A stretch of DNA of 9,195 bases from Methanoculleus sp. (GTDB lineage: Archaea > Halobacteriota > Methanomicrobia > Methanomicrobiales > Methanoculleaceae): contig JAQVVW010000035.1 in the NCBI GenBank assembly GCA_028698765.1, positions 1-9,195 on the forward strand, in the 5' to 3' direction. Position numbers and translations under genes: made by a program. Under the pieces are notes generated by a model. That model was not told where the DNA came from. It did not search any database and was given only the letters and a program-made list of their open reading frames with translations. Below, piece after piece: positions 7,684 through 9,195 of this stretch (position 1 is its first letter; every line of letters starts with the position of its first letter).

Positions 7684-8230
7684 CCCGCGATAATCTGGGT
7701 GGTGCCCCGGCACGTCTGACACTCGCTCTCGGGTGGATCCGACCAGGAATCTCCCTTATTGGCTCCGGCAAAGCCTTATTCCCGGTGTCACTCTTCCCTG
7801 ATGCGATTGGTGCCTGACCCGGCCTGTTCTCGCGGAGAGTCCTCTCTTGTAAGCATCTCCCTCATGCTGTGGGTCAGGGTGGCGGCTCGTGGGTGAGAGA
7901 GGTCTTCACCTACGCTGTTTCCCACCTCCCGCGACACCTGTGGCCCCCACCCCACCTGTGCTTCGCGCTCCTCCCCTGCCCGCGAGGGGCGGGGGCAGTC
8001 GTGGCGATACCCTATGGAACGTCGTATCCTGGACCCGCATGCGAGCGGGAACAGCCGAGGGAAGTCTCAGATTATTGGGTTTTTCGGAGAGTAATCTCGG
8101 TAATTATGTCGGATTCGTCTTCGACGGCACTGCGCGCGTGGGATCTTACCTGCGCACGGGGTTCCTGGTGAGGTCTTTTGTGGGGCGAAACCAGGAGGTT
8201 CTGCGGGGCGATCCCGCTTTCCTGAATGGG
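7684..8230. other. long GC-rich stretch with no convincing gene
   Basis: About 550 bases with no recognisable protein or RNA gene. Open frames here have no family resemblance, Shine-Dalgarno or sensible composition. What can be seen: CACCTGTG twice (7935-7942, 7953-7960); a C-rich/G-rich hairpin CTGCCC/GGGCAG (7976-7981 / 7993-7998); AGATTA/TAATCT (8069-8074 / 8092-8097); and CCTGGT/ACCAGG (8164-8169 / 8190-8195). I looked for signal recognition particle and RNase P RNA landmarks on both strands and did not see them. It may be a decayed gene, a long untranslated region or part of the rRNA control region. Confidence 0.5.
8203..8217. repeat. small inverted repeat before promoter P1
   Basis: GCGGG (8203-8207) pairs with CCCGC (8213-8217) across a 5-base loop, ending 26 bases before the P1 TATA box. 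It is short and GC-rich, so it is weak by itself; it is listed because P5 and P6 have a structure at the same 26-base distance. Confidence 0.35.
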
Positions 8231-8243
8231 TTTGGGGTAAATG

Positions 8244-8251
8244 TTTAAATA
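8244..8251 (+). promoter_or_regulatory. rRNA promoter P1 (TATA element TTTAAATA)
   Basis: The most upstream member of seven similar elements: AAATGTTTAAATACC. The A-rich bases just before it resemble a TFB recognition element. The expected start is near 8272. Its TTTAAATAC core is shared only with P7. Confidence 0.65.
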
Positions 8252-8302
8252 CCTCTACCGTCAACATGTAATAGTCAAGTTGGGAGTCAAATCCGCTCGA
8301 AT

Positions 8303-8321
8303 CCTGCGCAAAATGCGCAGG
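8303..8321. repeat. perfect hairpin before promoter P2
   Basis: CCTGCGCA (8303-8310) and TGCGCAGG (8314-8321) form a perfect 8-base inverted repeat with an AAA loop. It ends 19 bases before the P2 TATA element and would lie about 30 bases into a transcript from P1. Confidence 0.75.
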
Positions 8322-8340
8322 TCGCCCGGAGATCTCAACG

Positions 8341-8348
8341 TTTATGGG
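8341..8348 (+). promoter_or_regulatory. rRNA promoter P2 (weak TATA element)
   Basis: CAACGTTTATGGGG keeps the AACGTTTAT half of the array consensus (as in P6), but the second half is GGGG instead of ATG. It is the poorest member and may be weak or degenerate. Confidence 0.4.
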
Positions 8349-8372
8349 GATTGAAGCTATGTGCTTTGATCC
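8348..8372. repeat. ten-pair hairpin before promoter P3
   Basis: GGATTGAAGC (8348-8357) pairs with GCTTTGATCC (8363-8372) around TATGT, with two adjacent G-U pairs in the middle. It ends 17 bases before the P3 TATA element. The G-U pairs hint that the structure matters as RNA more than as a DNA palindrome. Confidence 0.65.
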
Positions 8373-8389
8373 GACGATGCAGGGAAATG

Positions 8390-8397
8390 TTCATATA
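8390..8397 (+). promoter_or_regulatory. rRNA promoter P3 (TATA element TTCATATA)
   Basis: GGGAAATGTTCATATAGC matches the array consensus with one C in the T tract. It shares GATGCAGGG upstream (8376-8384) with P4 (8519-8527). The expected start is near 8419. Confidence 0.6.
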
Positions 8398-8404
8398 GCA
8401 TTGA

Positions 8405-8431
8405 TGACAACATTGTAAGGCTGTGTTGTCA
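8405..8431. repeat. inverted repeat at the P3 start region
   Basis: TGACAACA (8405-8412) and TGTTGTCA (8424-8431) are perfect complements around an 11-base loop. A second pair, GATCCGACG (8368-8376) and CGTCGGATC (8435-8443), encloses both this repeat and the P3 TATA box. Confidence 0.7.
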
Positions 8432-8495
8432 GGACGTCGGATCGTGCAGCCCCTCCTGGGGTGGTCTGTTCCAGCGTCCCTTCAACCGCTGTGAG

Positions 8496-8517
8496 GACCC
8501 GACAATTGAGTCGGGTC
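8496..8517. repeat. perfect hairpin before promoter P4
   Basis: GACCCGAC (8496-8503) and GTCGGGTC (8510-8517) pair perfectly around AATTGA, ending 18 bases before the P4 TATA element. Confidence 0.75.
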
Positions 8518-8535
8518 TGATGCAGGGTGACAATG

Positions 8536-8543
8536 TTTATATG
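8536..8543 (+). promoter_or_regulatory. rRNA promoter P4 (TATA element TTTATATG)
   Basis: GACAATGTTTATATG is a consensus member of the array. The expected start is near 8565. The bases after it enter a large nested inverted repeat (8546-8625). Confidence 0.7.
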
Positions 8544-8545
8544 TT

Positions 8546-8625
8546 CGGAGATTCAACTTGTATTCTCACAAGATGTCTCGCACACCCGCGATGCGGATGT
8601 GCGGGTCGGGGAATACAGATCTCCG
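8546..8625. repeat. nested inverted repeat between P4 and P5
   Basis: Three coaxial arms: CGGAGAT (8546-8552) with ATCTCCG (8619-8625); TGTATTC (8559-8565) with GAATACA (8611-8617); and an inner hairpin CGCACA-C-CCGC (8579-8589) with GCGG-A-TGTGCG (8593-8603). A transcript from P4 would begin inside it, and only longer transcripts from P1-P3 could fold all of it. It ends 26 bases before the P5 TATA box. Confidence 0.65.
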
Positions 8626-8696
8626 GCCTGAAACCTGGGTGGGAGCAAATGTTTATATGCGATAACTCGCAAACATATGTTCCTGCACAGGTGAAG
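8619..8696 (+). repeat. promoter repeat unit, copy 1 (P5)
   Basis: Shares a series of blocks with copy 2 at 8762-8840 at matching distances from the TATA box: ATCTCCGGC (33-34 bases before), GGGTGG (15 before), GTTTATATG, an inverted repeat ending in CA, then AAAC, and CAGGTGAAG (36 after in both). This is a tandem duplication of a whole promoter module. Confidence 0.75.
8652..8659 (+). promoter_or_regulatory. rRNA promoter P5 (TATA element TTTATATG)
   Basis: AGCAAATGTTTATATGCG is the best match to the array consensus. The inverted repeat TGCGA-TAAC-TCGCA (8658-8671) starts inside the TATA element and extends to within about 10 bases of the expected start near 8681. The flanking GTT (8651-8653) and AAC (8672-8674) extend the symmetry around the TATA bases. 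Confidence 0.75.
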
Positions 8697-8744
8697 CATA
8701 CGGGGCCCCGGGATGCAAGATTCCGGGCGAACTCCTCGTATGGG

Positions 8745-8769
8745 CCGGGATTCTACTCGGAATCTCCGG
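8745..8769. repeat. hairpin before promoter P6
   Basis: CCGG-GATTC (8745-8753) pairs with GAATC-T-CCGG (8760-8769) with one bulged T, around a 6-base loop. It ends 26 bases before the P6 TATA element, the same distance as the structure before P5. Confidence 0.6.
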
Positions 8770-8840
8770 CGCGATCCCGTGGGTGGATGAAAACGTTTAT
8801 ATGTGTTGAAACACAAACGTTAATTCCCTCGCAGGTGAAG
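8762..8840 (+). repeat. promoter repeat unit, copy 2 (P6)
   Basis: Second copy of the P5 module, with the same ordered blocks and spacing (one-base difference upstream). The diverged parts are the inverted repeat after the TATA box and the linker before CAGGTGAAG, so the copies are old enough to have drifted. Confidence 0.75.
8796..8803 (+). promoter_or_regulatory. rRNA promoter P6 (TATA element TTTATATG)
   Basis: GAAAACGTTTATATGTG matches the array consensus. It is followed at once by TGTGT-TGAA-ACACA (8802-8815), the counterpart of the P5 inverted repeat with compensating base changes. The expected start is near 8825. Confidence 0.72.
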
Positions 8841-8845
8841 TCTCG

Positions 8846-8861
8846 CGACCCGGTTGGGTCG
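8846..8861. repeat. hairpin downstream of P6
   Basis: CGACCC (8846-8851) and GGGTCG (8856-8861) pair perfectly with a GGTT loop, about 20 bases into the predicted P6 transcript. Confidence 0.6.
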
Positions 8862-8888
8862 AGTTCCCTGCACTAAATAGGATATGAA

Positions 8889-8911
8889 GGTTCGAGATTT
8901 ACTCTCGAATC
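8889..8911. repeat. hairpin before promoter P7
   Basis: TTCGAGA (8891-8897) and TCTCGAA (8903-8909) pair perfectly around TTTAC; a G-U and a G-C pair extend it to 9. It ends 18 bases before the P7 TATA element. Confidence 0.7.
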
Positions 8912-8929
8912 CGATACAGGAAACATATG

Positions 8930-8937
8930 TTTAAATA
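8930..8937 (+). promoter_or_regulatory. rRNA promoter P7, proximal to 16S (TATA element TTTAAATA)
   Basis: AAACATATGTTTAAATACTT. The palindrome AAACATATGTTT (8921-8932) overlaps the upstream edge of the TATA element, and AAACATATGTT also occurs at 8671-8681 just after the P5 inverted repeat. The expected start is near 8959, giving a leader of about 125 bases before 16S. Confidence 0.72.
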
Positions 8938-8955
8938 CTTACAAAATGAACATTG

Positions 8956-9083
8956 TTCTCCTGATGATGGAGAATCAACACGACCGCCATTGTGCGGGTT
9001 GATTCTGACGTTGGCATTGGCAATGCGGAAATTTGTTCAGTAACCGCTAATTCTTCCAAGTTCAGTAAGTGTGCGTATTTCAA
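8956..9083 (+). ncRNA. 16S rRNA 5' leader (external transcribed spacer)
   Basis: Non-coding leader between P7 and the mature 16S end. It can fold as TTCTCC/GGAGAA (8956-8961 / 8969-8974) or, alternatively, as the longer AGAATCAAC/GTTGATTCT (8971-8979 / 8998-9006) with inner CCGC/GCGG (8984-8987 / 8994-8997). These share bases 8971-8974, so they exclude each other. GCATT/AATGC (9014-9018 / 9022-9026) forms a small hairpin, and GTTCAGTAA occurs twice (9035-9043, 9060-9068). The left half of the pre-16S processing stem should be here, but its partner lies beyond 16S, outside the window. Confidence 0.55.
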
Positions 9084-9195
9084 ATTCTGGTTGATCCTGC
9101 CAGAGGCCACTGCTATCGGGGTTCGATTAAGCCATGCGAGTCGAGAGGGTTCGGCCCTCGGCGTACTGCTCAGTAACACGTGGATAACCTGCCCT
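9084..9195 (+). rRNA. 16S ribosomal RNA, 5' end (partial)
   Basis: Starts at ATTCTGGTTGATCCTGCC, the conserved 5' end of archaeal 16S rRNA, followed by CACTGCTATCGGGGTTCGAT, AAGCCATGCGAGTCGAGAGG and GTAACACGTGGATAACCTGC, all conserved landmarks in the right order and spacing. The gene runs off the window after 112 bases. The GAGGGTTCGGCCCTCGGC stem resembles Methanomicrobiales, probably Methanoculleus. The exact mature 5' base is uncertain by a few positions. Confidence 0.97.

Noticed and set aside
7869..8248. Two overlapping open frames of about 100-119 codons
   Set aside because: No family resemblance, Pro/Arg/Gly-rich translation, no ribosome binding site, and the second runs into promoter P1.
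8285..8325. tRNA-like GCTCGAATCC followed by a stem
   Set aside because: It recalls a T-arm, but there is no acceptor stem, anticodon arm or D-arm at the right distance. The same applies to GGTTCGAG at 8889.
8688..8790. Possible short leader peptide after AGGTGAAG (ATG at 8713, 25 codons)
   Set aside because: AGGTGA resembles a Shine-Dalgarno, but it is 16-17 bases or more from the ATG, the P6 copy has no comparable frame, and the peptide looks random.
8520..8876. 118-codon open frame with apparent internal protein repeats
   Set aside because: The repeats are the duplicated promoter modules P5 and P6 read in one frame; TATA elements, hairpins and position before 16S explain the DNA better than coding does.
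8233..8945. Regularly placed repeats that might be a CRISPR array
   Set aside because: Repeat cores are only about 12 bases, spacing is irregular (49-146), and the repeats are TATA boxes in front of 16S rRNA.

Overview
The window comes from a GC-rich methanogenic archaeon. The last 112 bases are the 5' end of an archaeal 16S rRNA, and its variable stretch looks like Methanomicrobiales, most likely Methanoculleus or a close relative (recognition from memory, no search run). Archaeal TATA-type promoters, an archaeal SMC/ScpA pair and mixed ATG/TTG starts fit this.

Left part (1-2470, minus strand): a tightly overlapped operon, glyA -> folD -> folP. It encodes serine hydroxymethyltransferase, methylene-tetrahydropterin dehydrogenase/cyclohydrolase and a dihydropteroate synthase family protein that runs off the window. 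Together they make and use a pterin one-carbon carrier: GlyA loads the C1 unit from serine, FolD oxidises it to the formyl level, and the FolP-like enzyme builds the pteroate part of the carrier. A TATA box at about 2508-2515 drives the operon.

Middle part (2471-7651): a 249-base divergent promoter region, then a plus-strand operon. It starts with an unrecognised coiled-coil protein with an internal 34-residue tandem repeat, followed 17 bases later by smc (TTG start) and then scpA, which overlaps smc by 8 bases. SMC and the kleisin ScpA form the prokaryotic condensin that organises and segregates chromosomes. The leading gene is an interesting candidate partner. A 7-T tract after scpA is the likely terminator.

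Right part (7652-9083): about 1.43 kb with no convincing protein gene. The first ~580 bases are GC-rich and unexplained. The next ~850 bases are an rRNA promoter array: seven TATA elements close to AAATGTTTATATG, at 8244, 8341, 8390, 8536, 8652, 8796 and 8930, all facing the 16S gene. Each is preceded by an inverted repeat whose sequence differs but whose distance to the TATA box is either 17-19 or 26 bases. Two neighbouring promoters (P5, P6) are clear duplicates and carry, right after the TATA box, an inverted repeat that has changed in a compensatory way. This ordered promoter/hairpin array is the most unusual thing in the window. Structured leader RNA then leads into 16S rRNA at about 9084.
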